64,000 nt of DNA, taken from Rhodococcus zopfii NBRC 100606 = JCM 9919 (lineage in GTDB: Bacteria; Actinomycetota; Actinomycetes; Mycobacteriales; Mycobacteriaceae). Shown in pieces: positions 1 to 7,579 of this stretch. The notes beneath the pieces were generated by a model. The model was not told the DNA's origin, searched no databases, and saw nothing but the letters and a program-made list of their open reading frames with translations. The position numbers and the translations under genes were made by a program. The stretch lies in NCBI RefSeq assembly GCF_001895025.1, contig NZ_BCXI01000001.1, positions 124,001 to 188,000 on the forward strand. Direction: 5' to 3'. Positions within the stretch are counted from its first letter, which is position 1; each line of letters begins with the position of its first letter.

Positions 1-418
1 TGCTGTACCACAGGTTGTGCCGGTCACCGACCTGCAGAATGGTCATGTTCACGAGCGGGTCGCGGGCCAGGTCCACCGGGGTGGCGTAGTCGGCGTTCAT
101 CCAGGCCTGTGCCGCGGCGAGCGGGTCGGGTTCGTCGCGGAAGTCGAGCAGCGGGATGTCGGTACTCCCGAGGGTGGGGTCGACGAACTGGTAGGGCTCG
201 CCGTCGACCTCGATCACCCGGAGGAAGGCGGATTGGAACTCGCCGCCGGCGGTGTAGCCGGCGCGGCGCAACAGCTCGAGATCGAGGTCGCCGTGGAGAT
301 CGACGTACTGGGCGATGCAGATCGGGACGTCGGGTGCCAGTTGCTGAGCGAACCAGATCGAGCGTTGCGCGGAGGAGAGGGGGAAGGCTTCCGACGGCAT
401 CTGCTGAGCGTCATGCAA
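1..418 (-). CDS. Non-ribosomal peptide synthetase, N-terminal condensation domain (partial, runs off left edge)
   Basis: Only the first 139 residues are present; the frame is open to the window edge. It reads as the start of an NRPS condensation domain, which joins aminoacyl or acyl groups on carrier proteins. Residues about 13-27 read PLSSAQRSIWFAQQL, the conserved C1 motif, followed by typical early C-domain text (FQSAFLRVIEVDGEPYQ; MNADYATPVDLARDPL). The chosen start is TTG at 418: AAGGGGAG (433-426) lies 7 nt upstream. The in-frame ATG at 400 is too far from it. The HHxxxDG catalytic motif would lie outside the window. A C domain at the very N-terminus suggests a starter module taking an acyl group or a partner from another protein. 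Whether it belongs with the pathway at 2679-7015 is open, because rbpA lies between them. Confidence 0.85.
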   Translation of the reverse strand, partial: MHDAQQMPSEAFPLSSAQRSIWFAQQLAPDVPICIAQYVDLHGDLDLELLRRAGYTAGGEFQSAFLRVIEVDGEPYQFVDPTLGSTDIPLLDFRDEPDPLAAAQAWMNADYATPVDLARDPLVNMTILQVGDRHNLWYS

Positions 419-872
419 CAGAATTCTCCCCTTCAAGAAAGCGATTCCGGAACGGGCCTGCTCGTCCCCCGACAAGTGGCAGGTCCGACCTCGTCGAATC
501 GACGGTGGTGCTGCTCTCTCTGGTTTCGATCGTCCGCGCCCGCTGGTGGCTGTCAAGCCATTACCGCCGGGGACGCTCCCTCAAGCTAGACCATTGCCGG
601 ACTGCACGACGCAAAACCGGCACCGGAATTCACCCCCCACACGAGGACCGAAACCCAATCGATATTGGACCCGACATACCGGGTGCATTTTCCGTCACGT
701 CTCCCGATTGATATCTCTATTCGGTAGCGATCGGATCACCGGATGATCTCGGAATTTCGAATTGTCGGTTTTGTGACGGAATGTAACGCGAATTTCCGTA
801 GTGACAGCTCCCGCGGCACTATTCTCGGGCGCACCGGACCAGCCCCGCACGCGCGACCCGAAGGAGCACGAG
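419..872. other. Divergent intergenic region, no gene seen
   Basis: This 454-bp gap separates the leftward NRPS from the rightward secreted protein, so both promoters should lie here. It is more AT-rich than its surroundings between about 640 and 800. It contains an 11-mer, GAATTTCCGTA (790-800), that recurs at 56323-56333. I see no convincing -35/-10 pair, no RNA gene and no coding frame of typical composition. Confidence 0.5.
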
Positions 873-1490
873 ATGCCGCGTCGATGGACCGTTCGATCGC
901 TCTGCACCCTGTTCGCCGCGACCGTCGCCGTCGCTCTGCCCGCGCACGCGAGCGCGGAACCGGCGCCCCCCGGACTGGCACCCGACGCGCTGCGCGTGGC
1001 CGCCGCTACCGATTCCCCCGACTCCGCCGCGGCCGTCGACGCCCTGCTGGACGCGGCGAAGAATCCCGCCGGCCTCCTGGAAGACCTCCTCTACCCGCCG
1101 CGCAACACGCCCCAGCCGTTCATGGAAGCGGCCCCGACGGTGGGCCTCGGCTGCGGCGGAGGCTTCGTCCCCTTCGCGCAAACCGTCGGATGGGCGCAAC
1201 CCGGCCCGAACGTCAACCCCGACGTCGCGATCGGTCAGCTCAAGATCTTCGTCTCCCCCACCATTCCGGTGCAGCCCGCCCGCTCCGACCTGACGTTCGT
1301 GTGGCTCAACATGGACAACTTCCGCGGCGGCATCGAAAAGCTCGACGACGCGATCGGCGGCGTACCCCAACTGTCGAAGACCGTGAACACCGGAACCGGC
1401 CCGGTGCTGTCCGCGCTGTTCGGTTCCGTCGAGTACGTCAACGGCACCTTCTGCCAGGTGATCTACACGATGGGTGGTTTCTTCGCCTGA
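873..1490 (+). CDS. Secreted protein of unknown function
   Basis: This is a 205-residue protein. The ATG at 873 is chosen because AAGGAG (861-866) sits 6 nt upstream; upstream in-frame starts lack a site. The N-terminus (MPRRWTVRSLC, then a hydrophobic stretch ending PAHASA) is a Sec signal peptide with an A-x-A cleavage site near residue 28. The mature part is Pro/Asp/Gly rich and has two cysteines, in GLGCGGGF and NGTFCQV, that could form a disulfide. It has no membrane span and no lipobox. I do not recognise the family; similar small exported proteins are common in Rhodococcus and Nocardia. It is monocistronic and convergent with the zinc-finger gene. Confidence 0.8.
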   Translation: MPRRWTVRSLCTLFAATVAVALPAHASAEPAPPGLAPDALRVAAATDSPDSAAAVDALLDAAKNPAGLLEDLLYPPRNTPQPFMEAAPTVGLGCGGGFVPFAQTVGWAQPGPNVNPDVAIGQLKIFVSPTIPVQPARSDLTFVWLNMDNFRGGIEKLDDAIGGVPQLSKTVNTGTGPVLSALFGSVEYVNGTFCQVIYTMGGFFA

Positions 1491-1556
1491 CGGCGAAAGC
1501 CGAGGCGGTTTCCTCGTGTGACGGGCGGCCTCCGCGTCCGGCGGCGACTAGCGCGG

Positions 1557-1889
1557 TCAGCGGATCCGCTCGGCGGCGCGGGCCACCCGCAACAGCTCGG
1601 CACACAGTTCGGTCAGTTCGTCGGTGCCCGCACCCTCGGCGACCGCGGTCGCGACGTCCTCGGCGGCGCAGCGCACCTCGAACGCCCGATCGGCCAGCGC
1701 CACGGCCTCCTCGGCCGAGAGCACCACCGCGTCCTCCGGCAGGCCCGTGCCGCGGGTCAGCGCGCGCTGCTCGTAGGCCCGCTGCCGGCACGAGCGGCGG
1801 CAGTACCGGCGCCGACGGCCCACCCCGGCGTCCGGGACCGGTCGTCCGCACCAGAGGCAACTCTCCGGTTTGCGCTCACGTCCGGTCAT
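1557..1889 (-). CDS. Small zinc-finger-like protein
   Basis: A 110-residue basic protein. The N-terminal third holds four cysteines (C11, C14, C30, C34; C-x2-C-x15-C-x3-C) in an Arg-rich setting (RRRRYCRRSCRQRAYEQR), which looks like a zinc-binding nucleic-acid-contact motif. The C-terminal part is Ala/Glu-rich and probably helical (LSAEEAVALADRAFEV). The ATG at 1889 is preceded by an AAGGTG-like site. It is divergent from rbpA, a position where M. tuberculosis also has a small hypothetical gene (Rv2049c, from memory). The function is unknown, and metal binding is inferred from spacing only. Confidence 0.7.
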   Translation of the reverse strand: MTGRERKPESCLWCGRPVPDAGVGRRRRYCRRSCRQRAYEQRALTRGTGLPEDAVVLSAEEAVALADRAFEVRCAAEDVATAVAEGAGTDELTELCAELLRVARAAERIR

Positions 1890-2072
1890 GGGCCGACACC
1901 TTACCGGCGCCGGCGAGCGGACCGGTAAAATGGTGCATCCCCGCTGCGCCGCGGGCTGCGGGAACGGATTCGGTCGCGTCGACGTTGTGCATACAGGACG
2001 CACCGACGCCCGGTCGTTCGTTTGCCGTCCGACGGCGAACCCCGGGCGGAGCACACAAGAGAGGACACCACC

Positions 2073-2411
2073 ATGGCAGATCGTGTACTGCGAGGCAGCC
2101 GGCTCGGAGCGGTGAGCTACGAAACCGATCGGGACCACGATCTGGCGCCACGCCGCATCGCGCGGTACCGCTGCGACAACGGCGAGGAATTCGACGTCCC
2201 GTTCGCCGACGAAGCCGAGATCCCCGGCACCTGGATCTGCAAGAACGGTCTCGAAGGCACCCTCGTCGAGGGTGCCGCGCCCGAACCGAAGAAGGTCAAG
2301 CCGCCGCGCACACACTGGGACATGCTGCTCGAACGCCGTTCGATCGAAGAGCTCGACGAACTACTCAAGGAACGCCTCGAACTGCTCAAGACCAAGCGTC
2401 GCGGAGCCTGA
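2073..2411 (+). CDS. rbpA: RNA polymerase-binding protein RbpA
   Basis: A 112-residue protein and a clear RbpA: N-terminal tail MADRVLRGSRLGAVSYETD, core domain with a conserved CDNGEEFDVPF stretch (residues about 30-70), a basic linker (KKVKPPRTHWDM), and a C-terminal sigma-interaction helix (LLERRSIEELDELLKERLELL). It binds RNA polymerase and group I/II sigma factors and stabilises the open promoter complex. The ATG at 2073 is chosen because the family starts at MADRVL and GAGAGGA lies just upstream. Its length is normal. It is monocistronic and closed by the terminator at 2448-2496. Confidence 0.97.
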   Translation: MADRVLRGSRLGAVSYETDRDHDLAPRRIARYRCDNGEEFDVPFADEAEIPGTWICKNGLEGTLVEGAAPEPKKVKPPRTHWDMLLERRSIEELDELLKERLELLKTKRRGA

Positions 2412-2447
2412 CCGCCGGTCTCGACCGAGCCGTCCGAAACCTCCTCC

Positions 2448-2496
2448 GAATGCCGCCCCCTGGAACCTCCCACGGGGCGGCATTCGTCGTCTTTCC
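2448..2496 (+). terminator. Rho-independent-like terminator of rbpA
   Basis: A perfect 12-bp stem, GAATGCCGCCCC (2448-2459) with GGGGCGGCATTC (2474-2485), has a 14-nt loop and is followed by a T-containing tail (GTCGTCTTTCC). It closes rbpA and insulates the next operon. Confidence 0.8.
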
Positions 2497-2678
2497 CGGC
2501 GGTGTGTGAAGGCCACGACGCGGGCACGCCACAATACGATCAATCGAGGGCATCATGATCGTTTCGCGTGTAATTATGAGCGCACTCCGATCGATATTCG
2601 AAAGCGACGACACGTACCGTGCGAATCGGAAACTCCCGAGGGAATTCCCCGATTCGCGGCACCAGGGGGTGACGGCCG
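2497..2678 (+). promoter_or_regulatory. Leader of the pap-like operon with a hairpin
   Basis: This 182-bp region before the chorismate mutase gene must carry the operon promoter. It is comparatively AT-rich around 2535-2610. Just before the ribosome site lies an inverted repeat, GCGAATCGG (2621-2629) with CCGATTCGC (2649-2657), with an inner TCCC-GA-GGGA stem (2634-2643). The hairpin ends 21 nt before the ATG, so it could control initiation or be an operator. No known riboswitch fold was recognised. Confidence 0.45.
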
Positions 2679-3032
2679 ATGAACGACAGCCACGCACCGG
2701 AACCGGAAGCGGAACTCGCCAGGCTGCGCGCCGAATTGGACCACGTGGACGGGAGGTTGCTCGACGACGTGCGCGACCGATTGGACGTCATCTCCCGGAT
2801 CGCCGATCTCAAACAGCGCCACGCCATCCCCGTGATGCAACCCGCCCGGATGCAGCAGGTTCACGAGCGCGCCGCGGATTACGCCCACCGCAACGGTCTG
2901 TCCACCGAATTTCTGCACGATCTCTACGCGTTGCTGATCGGTGAGGCCTGCCGCGTCGAGGACCGCCTCGTCGACGGCGACGACCCGTCCGAGCACCAGG
3001 ACCTCGCCGACATCGGCGAGAACCGGAACTGA
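2679..3032 (+). CDS. Chorismate mutase-like protein, probable aminodeoxychorismate mutase (PapB/CmlD type)
   Basis: A 117-residue AroQ-type chorismate mutase: helix 1 RLRAELDHVDGRLLDDVRDR, then ISRIADLKQRHAIPVMQPAR (the family's K and R active-site pattern), then a C-terminal helix pair. Such proteins rearrange chorismate to prephenate, or in antibiotic clusters 4-amino-4-deoxychorismate to 4-amino-4-deoxyprephenate. The second role is inferred from context: 7 nt downstream lies an ADC synthase, followed by a prephenate dehydrogenase-like enzyme and an arylamine oxygenase, the PapB/CmlD neighbourhood. The ATG at 2679 follows an AGGGGGTG site. Size and fold alone cannot rule out an ordinary chorismate mutase. 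Confidence 0.85.
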   Translation: MNDSHAPEPEAELARLRAELDHVDGRLLDDVRDRLDVISRIADLKQRHAIPVMQPARMQQVHERAADYAHRNGLSTEFLHDLYALLIGEACRVEDRLVDGDDPSEHQDLADIGENRN

Positions 3033-3039
3033 GGCCGCC

Positions 3040-5133
3040 ATGCCCATCGACGCACGGCCCACCCGTACCCTGCTCGTCGACAACTACGATTCCTTCACCT
3101 ACAACCTCTACAGCCTGCTGTCCGAGGTCAACGGCCTGCCGCCGACCGTGGTCACCAACGACACACCGTGGGATCACATCGACCCGGCACGATTCGACAA
3201 CATCGTCGTCTCGCCCGGGCCCGGCCGCCCCGACCGGGCACGCGATTTCGGGATCAGCGCCCGCGCGCTGCTCGACGGCGGGCTCCCGGCGCTCGGGGTC
3301 TGCCTCGGCCACCAGGGTCTGTGCCACCTGTTCGGCGCACCGGTCGTGCAGGCACCCGAACCCGTGCACGGTCGCCTGGCCACCATCGTCCACACCGGGA
3401 CCGGGCTGTTCGCCGGTCTGCCGCCGCGGTTCGCGGCGGTGCGCTACCACTCGCTGATCGTCGAGCACGTCCCCGACGAACTCGACGCGGTCGCGTGGAC
3501 CGACGACGGTCTGCTCATGGGGGTGGCCCACCGCACCAGGCCGTTGTGGGGCGTCCAGTTCCATCCCGAGTCGATCTGCACCGAGCACGGCCGCGACCTG
3601 CTGGTGAACTTCCGCAACGCGACCCCCACCCGGGGCCCGATCGTCGTCGCCGGCCCGCAGGACCCGTCGCCGCCGGAACCCCGATATCTGATCGAAAGCC
3701 GTCGTCTCGACCGCAATCTCGACCCGCAGGCGGTGTTCGAGCGGCTCTTCGCCGACGGTCCGCACGGTTTCTGGCTCGACGGCAGCGCGGCGACCGAACC
3801 CGGATCGCGATTCACCGTGCTCGGCGACGGCTCCGGGCCCCGCTCCGAGTTCGTCACCTACAGCGTCGCCGAGACCCTCGTGCGCGAACACGCCCTCGAC
3901 GGCACCGTCACCGAACACCACAGCACGTTCTTCGACCACCTCGACCGTCGACTCGCCGAGCGTCCGGTCGCGCGACGCGAGGATCTGCCGTTCGACTTCG
4001 GTCTCGGCTATGTCGGCTATCTCGGCTACGAGCTGAAGGCCGACGCCGGCGCCCAGCTCGTCCACACCTCTCCGACCGCGGACGCGGCGATGGTGTTCGC
4101 GGACCGGGCCGTGGTCCTCGACCACGAGGCCGGACACTGCTACCTGATCGCGCTGAGCGAGCAGCCCGGCGACGCCGCGACCCGCGCCTGGTTCGACCGA
4201 ACCGCCGCCGCGCTCGCCGAACTCGCCGACGTGACCGAACCGGCCCCCGCCCCGCCGCCGCTGCTGCGACTGGACCGGGACCAGCCGATGCGGCTACGCC
4301 ACGACGGCGGGCGCTACCTGGACCTGATCGCCCAGTGCATCGCCGAGATCCGCAGCGGCGAAACCTACGAGGTGTGCCTGACCAACATGGCCACCGTCGA
4401 GCGCAGCATCGATCCGCTGCGTACCTACGAATGCCTGCGCGAGATCAGCCCCACCCCCTACAGTGCGCTGCTGCAGTTCCCGGGACTGTCGGTGCTCAGC
4501 GCGTCGCCCGAGCGGTTCCTGCGGATCGGCGCGGACCGCGTCGTCGAGTCCAAACCGATCAAGGGCACCCGGCCGCGCGGTGCGACCGCCGCCGAGGACG
4601 GGATGCTGCGCCGGGATCTACGTGCGAGCGAGAAGGACCGTTCCGAGAACCTGATGATCGTCGACCTGGTGCGCAACGACCTGTCACGGGTGTGCGTGCC
4701 GGGATCGGTGCACGTGCCGAAGCTGTTCGACGTCGAAACCTACGCCGCGGTGCATCAACTGGTGTCCACCGTGCGCGGCACGTTGCGTCCGGACGTGTCC
4801 GCCGTGGACTGTGTGCGCGCGGCGTTTCCCGGGGGATCGATGACCGGTGCACCGAAACTGCGCACCATGGAGATCATCGACAAACTCGAGGACGGTCCTC
4901 GCGGCGTGTACTCCGGTGCCTTGGGATACCTGTCGCCCACCGGCGCCGCCGACCTGTCGATCGTCATTCGCACCATGGTCGCCACCGACCACGAGGTGAG
5001 CTTCGGGATCGGCGGCGCCATCGTCGCCCTGTCCGACCCCGGCGACGAACTCGACGAAACCCTGGTCAAGGCGGTGGCGATGCGACGCACCCTGTCCGAG
5101 ACCCCGCCTGTGCCCGAAGATTCCGGCCGATGA
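3040..5133 (+). CDS. Aminodeoxychorismate synthase, fused PabA-PabB type (PapA/CmlB-like)
   Basis: A 697-residue bifunctional enzyme making 4-amino-4-deoxychorismate from chorismate and glutamine. Residues about 10-205 are a class I glutamine amidotransferase: VDNYDSFTYNL, nucleophile C88 in GVCLGHQG, and the His-Glu pair in QFHPES. Residues about 225-690 are the chorismate-binding PabB half: GETYEVCLTN, SASPERFLR, PIKGTRPRG (the PIKGT lysine typical of ADC synthase, not anthranilate synthase), SENLMIVDLVRNDLS and GGSMTGAPK. The ATG at 3040 gives the natural MPIDARPTRTLLVDNYDSF start. It overlaps the next gene by 4 nt (ATGA). Fused PabAB proteins occur in folate synthesis too. The mutase and dehydrogenase neighbours argue for a p-aminophenylalanine branch. 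Confidence 0.95.
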   Translation: MPIDARPTRTLLVDNYDSFTYNLYSLLSEVNGLPPTVVTNDTPWDHIDPARFDNIVVSPGPGRPDRARDFGISARALLDGGLPALGVCLGHQGLCHLFGAPVVQAPEPVHGRLATIVHTGTGLFAGLPPRFAAVRYHSLIVEHVPDELDAVAWTDDGLLMGVAHRTRPLWGVQFHPESICTEHGRDLLVNFRNATPTRGPIVVAGPQDPSPPEPRYLIESRRLDRNLDPQAVFERLFADGPHGFWLDGSAATEPGSRFTVLGDGSGPRSEFVTYSVAETLVREHALDGTVTEHHSTFFDHLDRRLAERPVARREDLPFDFGLGYVGYLGYELKADAGAQLVHTSPTADAAMVFADRAVVLDHEAGHCYLIALSEQPGDAATRAWFDRTAAALAELADVTEPAPAPPPLLRLDRDQPMRLRHDGGRYLDLIAQCIAEIRSGETYEVCLTNMATVERSIDPLRTYECLREISPTPYSALLQFPGLSVLSASPERFLRIGADRVVESKPIKGTRPRGATAAEDGMLRRDLRASEKDRSENLMIVDLVRNDLSRVCVPGSVHVPKLFDVETYAAVHQLVSTVRGTLRPDVSAVDCVRAAFPGGSMTGAPKLRTMEIIDKLEDGPRGVYSGALGYLSPTGAADLSIVIRTMVATDHEVSFGIGGAIVALSDPGDELDETLVKAVAMRRTLSETPPVPEDSGR

Positions 5134-6038
5134 CCAGGGGTCCGGTGGTTGTGGCCGGCGGCGCGGGCGCGGTCGGGGAACTGCTGGTGACGGCGCTGCG
5201 CGCCGACGGCACCGAGGTGCTGGTCCTGGATCCGATGCCCCCACCGCACGACGACACCGCCCTGGCCGCGGACATCACCGCCCCCACCGGTCGAGCCGCC
5301 ACCGCGCTGCGCGCCGCGCCCACCGTGGTGCTGGCCGTCCCCGAACCGGTGGCGCTCGAGGCGATCCCGGTGCTGGGCGAGCTGCTCACGCCCGGCACGC
5401 TGCTCGTCGAAACCCTGTCGGTGAAATCGGCGGTGCCCGCCGCATTGCACGCCCACGCCCCGCACGTGCAGGCGCTCGGCGTCAATCCGATGTTCGCGCC
5501 GTCGCTGGGGCTGGCCGGCCGGCCGGTCGTCGCGGTCGCGCACCAGCGGGGACCGGCCGTGGCCGGGTTCGTCGCCGATCTGACCCGCTGGGGCGCGCAG
5601 GTGGTGGAACTGTCGGCCGACGAACACGATCGGGTGACCGCGGCGACGCAGGCGCTCACCCATGCCGCGGTGCTGGCGTTCGGGTTGGCACTGGATCGGC
5701 TGCGGGTTCCGGACGTGGCCGCAGCGACCGCGCCGCCTCCGCACGTGTTGATGCGGTCGTTGCTGGCCCGGGTGGGCACCGGGGCGCCGGAGGTGTATCG
5801 GGACGTGCAAACCGGCAACCCCTACGCCGGCGCGGCGCGACAGGCCCTGCGCGCCGGGCTCGACGCACTCGACGCGGCCGTCGCCGCCGACCCTGCCGCG
5901 TTCGGAAAGCTGATGGACCGAGCGCGGCGACCCCTGGGCGACCGTATCGAGCGGTACCGTGAAACGTGCGCGCAGGTGTTCGCCGACCTGCCGCAGACGA
6001 CGGACCGTCCGCCGCCCGGGGAGACAGGGGTGCCGTGA
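5130..6038 (+). CDS. Prephenate dehydrogenase family protein, probable aminodeoxyprephenate dehydrogenase (PapC/CmlC type)
   Basis: A 302-residue TyrA-like NAD-dependent enzyme. The N-terminus VVVAGGAGAVGELLVTALRADG is a Rossmann GxGxxG-like loop. VETLSVKSAVP and LGVNPMFAPSLGLAGRPVV correspond to the conserved substrate-pocket region of the family, where a histidine common in TyrA (HPMFGP) reads NPMFAP. The C-terminal part is the helical dimerisation domain. The inferred reaction is oxidative decarboxylation of 4-amino-4-deoxyprephenate to 4-aminophenylpyruvate. The H-to-N change in that motif fits an amino- rather than hydroxy-substituted substrate but is not proof. It overlaps papA by ATGA, and its TGA overlaps the next ATG. 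Confidence 0.88.
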   Translation: MTRGPVVVAGGAGAVGELLVTALRADGTEVLVLDPMPPPHDDTALAADITAPTGRAATALRAAPTVVLAVPEPVALEAIPVLGELLTPGTLLVETLSVKSAVPAALHAHAPHVQALGVNPMFAPSLGLAGRPVVAVAHQRGPAVAGFVADLTRWGAQVVELSADEHDRVTAATQALTHAAVLAFGLALDRLRVPDVAAATAPPPHVLMRSLLARVGTGAPEVYRDVQTGNPYAGAARQALRAGLDALDAAVAADPAAFGKLMDRARRPLGDRIERYRETCAQVFADLPQTTDRPPPGETGVP

Positions 6039-7015
6039 TGGCAGAACCCGACATCACCTCGCTGCGCGCCCGGCTGGGCCCACCGTTGCTGCCCGACCAC
6101 GACCCCGCCGATCCCGTCGAGAGCAGCGTGATCCGTGCCCTGACCAGGTCCTGGGGACTGCGTGCGACCGTCAAGAAACGGGAGCCCGCCCTCGACGACC
6201 TGTTCGACCCCGCGCTCCGCGACTATCCGGAGGTGCTGATTCCGTTTCACGCCCACCGCCGCTACCGGGACCTCGACGAACGGCGCCGTGCCCGGCTGCG
6301 TGCCTGGGCGTGGATCGCCTACAACAAGAACGTCGTCGACATCGAGCAGTTTGTCGTCAACCCCGGGTTCGCGTCCGTCACCGGCGACGCGCTCGGGATC
6401 GGACCGCACGACACCGTCGTGGTCGGGGTGATGCAGGCGATGGTCGACGAGCAGTACCACACGCTGATGCACCACAATGCGAGCGCGGTGACCCGCCGGC
6501 GGCGCGGCTGGGTGCTGCCGGAGTCGGTGCTGCCCGCCTCCCGGACCGTGCGCGCCCATCGGGAGGCGGTGGCCCGGGCGGAATCACCCCGCGCCGAAGT
6601 GTTGGTGCGGCTCGCCTTCACCACGGTGGCGGAAACCTCGATCAGCGCCTATCTCGGGTTGCTCACCGAGGACGACACGCTGCAACCGGTCAACCGCGCC
6701 ACCGTCGCGCTGCATCGACGGGACGAATTGTGCCACTCGTCGCTCGCGGCGGAACTGCTCAAGATCGTCTTTGCCGACCTGGGAAGCACCGATCGGCGGG
6801 TGCTGCTCGACGCGCTCGCCGCCGGCATCGTCGCGTTCACCGGGAGCGACACCGCGACCTGGGCGGCGATCGTCGAACACGAAGGCATCCCCGGTGCCCA
6901 GGAGCTGATCGCCGAGACCTCCCGCGGTGGCGGCCGGGTGGTGCAGGACTGCAGCGCCATCCGGTCGCTGTGCACCGAACTCGGTGTCGCCGACGACCTG
7001 CGCGTCGACTGGTAA
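6038..7015 (+). CDS. Diiron arylamine N-oxygenase (AurF/CmlI family)
   Basis: A 325-residue ferritin-like diiron protein. All seven expected metal ligands are visible in family order: E103 (VVDIEQF), E138 and H141 (DEQYH), E199 (TVAETSI), and H226, E230, H233 (LHRRDELCH). The spacing matches AurF/CmlI within three residues. These enzymes oxidise aromatic amines to nitro groups with O2: CmlI acts in chloramphenicol and AurF in aureothin biosynthesis. Here a p-aminophenylalanine-derived amine is the likely substrate. The ATG at 6038 overlaps the upstream stop (TGATG), so the gene is translationally coupled to the pathway. Members that make azoxy, hydroxylamine or nitroso products cannot be excluded. 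Confidence 0.92.
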   Translation: MAEPDITSLRARLGPPLLPDHDPADPVESSVIRALTRSWGLRATVKKREPALDDLFDPALRDYPEVLIPFHAHRRYRDLDERRRARLRAWAWIAYNKNVVDIEQFVVNPGFASVTGDALGIGPHDTVVVGVMQAMVDEQYHTLMHHNASAVTRRRRGWVLPESVLPASRTVRAHREAVARAESPRAEVLVRLAFTTVAETSISAYLGLLTEDDTLQPVNRATVALHRRDELCHSSLAAELLKIVFADLGSTDRRVLLDALAAGIVAFTGSDTATWAAIVEHEGIPGAQELIAETSRGGGRVVQDCSAIRSLCTELGVADDLRVDW

Positions 7016-7041
7016 CCTTCGCGCGTTCGGTGAACGCGACG

Positions 7042-7089
7042 CCGCGAACGATCGTTCGCGGTCGAGCAGGAGCTGCATCGAACGTTCGA
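7042..7089. repeat. Palindromic sites upstream of the coiled-coil gene (probable operators)
   Basis: A perfect 20-bp palindrome, CCGCGAACGATCGTTCGCGG (7042-7061), is followed by a 12-bp one, TCGAACGTTCGA (7078-7089), ending 19 nt before the GTG start of the next gene. Both share a GAACG...CGTTC core with the sites at 7567-7701. Their position suggests binding sites for a dimeric regulator, possibly the encoded protein itself. Confidence 0.65.
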
Positions 7090-7108
7090 GTGGTGAGAAA
7101 GGTCGTCA

Positions 7109-7579
7109 GTGAGCGAAACCCCGATCGGTCGGAGCCCGTCGACCGGTGGCCGCCCCAAGCAGTACGCGAACAGCGCCGAGCGGGCCCGGGCTTGGCGGGA
7201 ACGCCAGAAGCAGCAGAAAGGCGGGTCCCCGGCGAGCCGGCCCACCGCGACGAGCGCGGGCGCCCCCGACACCGCCCGGAAGCCGACCGGAGAACCCCCG
7301 GCCGCCGTCCCACCGGAACGAACCCCCACCCCGCCGGTTCGGGTGCCCGACCCGGCTCCCTCACTGCCCCGGTCCGGGGACAGCGTTCTCCGCGCCGAGC
7401 GCGACGCCGCCCGGGAAGCCGCGGCCGAAGCCTGGAAGCGGGTCGGTGAGCTCGAAGCCGAGCTGCGGGAAGTGCGTGCGGAGCTGGCCGAGGAACGGGC
7501 CACCCACCTGGTCGATGCGCGTGCGCACATCGCTGAGCTGCAGCGGCAGCTCGAAGAACTCCGCCGCGAACGTTCGTGA
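7109..7579 (+). CDS. Putative AT-hook/basic-region coiled-coil protein of unknown function
   Basis: A 156-residue protein. Residues 14-34 are basic, with an AT-hook-like GRPK followed by an Arg/Ala helix (SAERARAWRERQK). Residues about 35-90 are Pro/Ser/Thr rich and probably disordered. Residues about 93-155 form a heptad-like coiled coil (AEAWKRVGELEAELREVRAEL). The layout resembles plasmid- or phage-borne DNA-binding proteins with a basic head and a dimerising tail. The GTG at 7109 has an AGAAAGG site upstream. At least six GAACG/CGTTC-type palindromes flank the gene on both sides, hinting at autoregulation or DNA organisation. I do not recognise a named family. Confidence 0.7.
   Translation: MSETPIGRSPSTGGRPKQYANSAERARAWRERQKQQKGGSPASRPTATSAGAPDTARKPTGEPPAAVPPERTPTPPVRVPDPAPSLPRSGDSVLRAERDAAREAAAEAWKRVGELEAELREVRAELAEERATHLVDARAHIAELQRQLEELRRERS

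Noticed and set aside
743-2509. Long plus-strand open frame across the secreted protein and rbpA region
   Set aside because: Out of frame with the two real genes; Arg-rich low-complexity translation typical of high-GC shadow frames.
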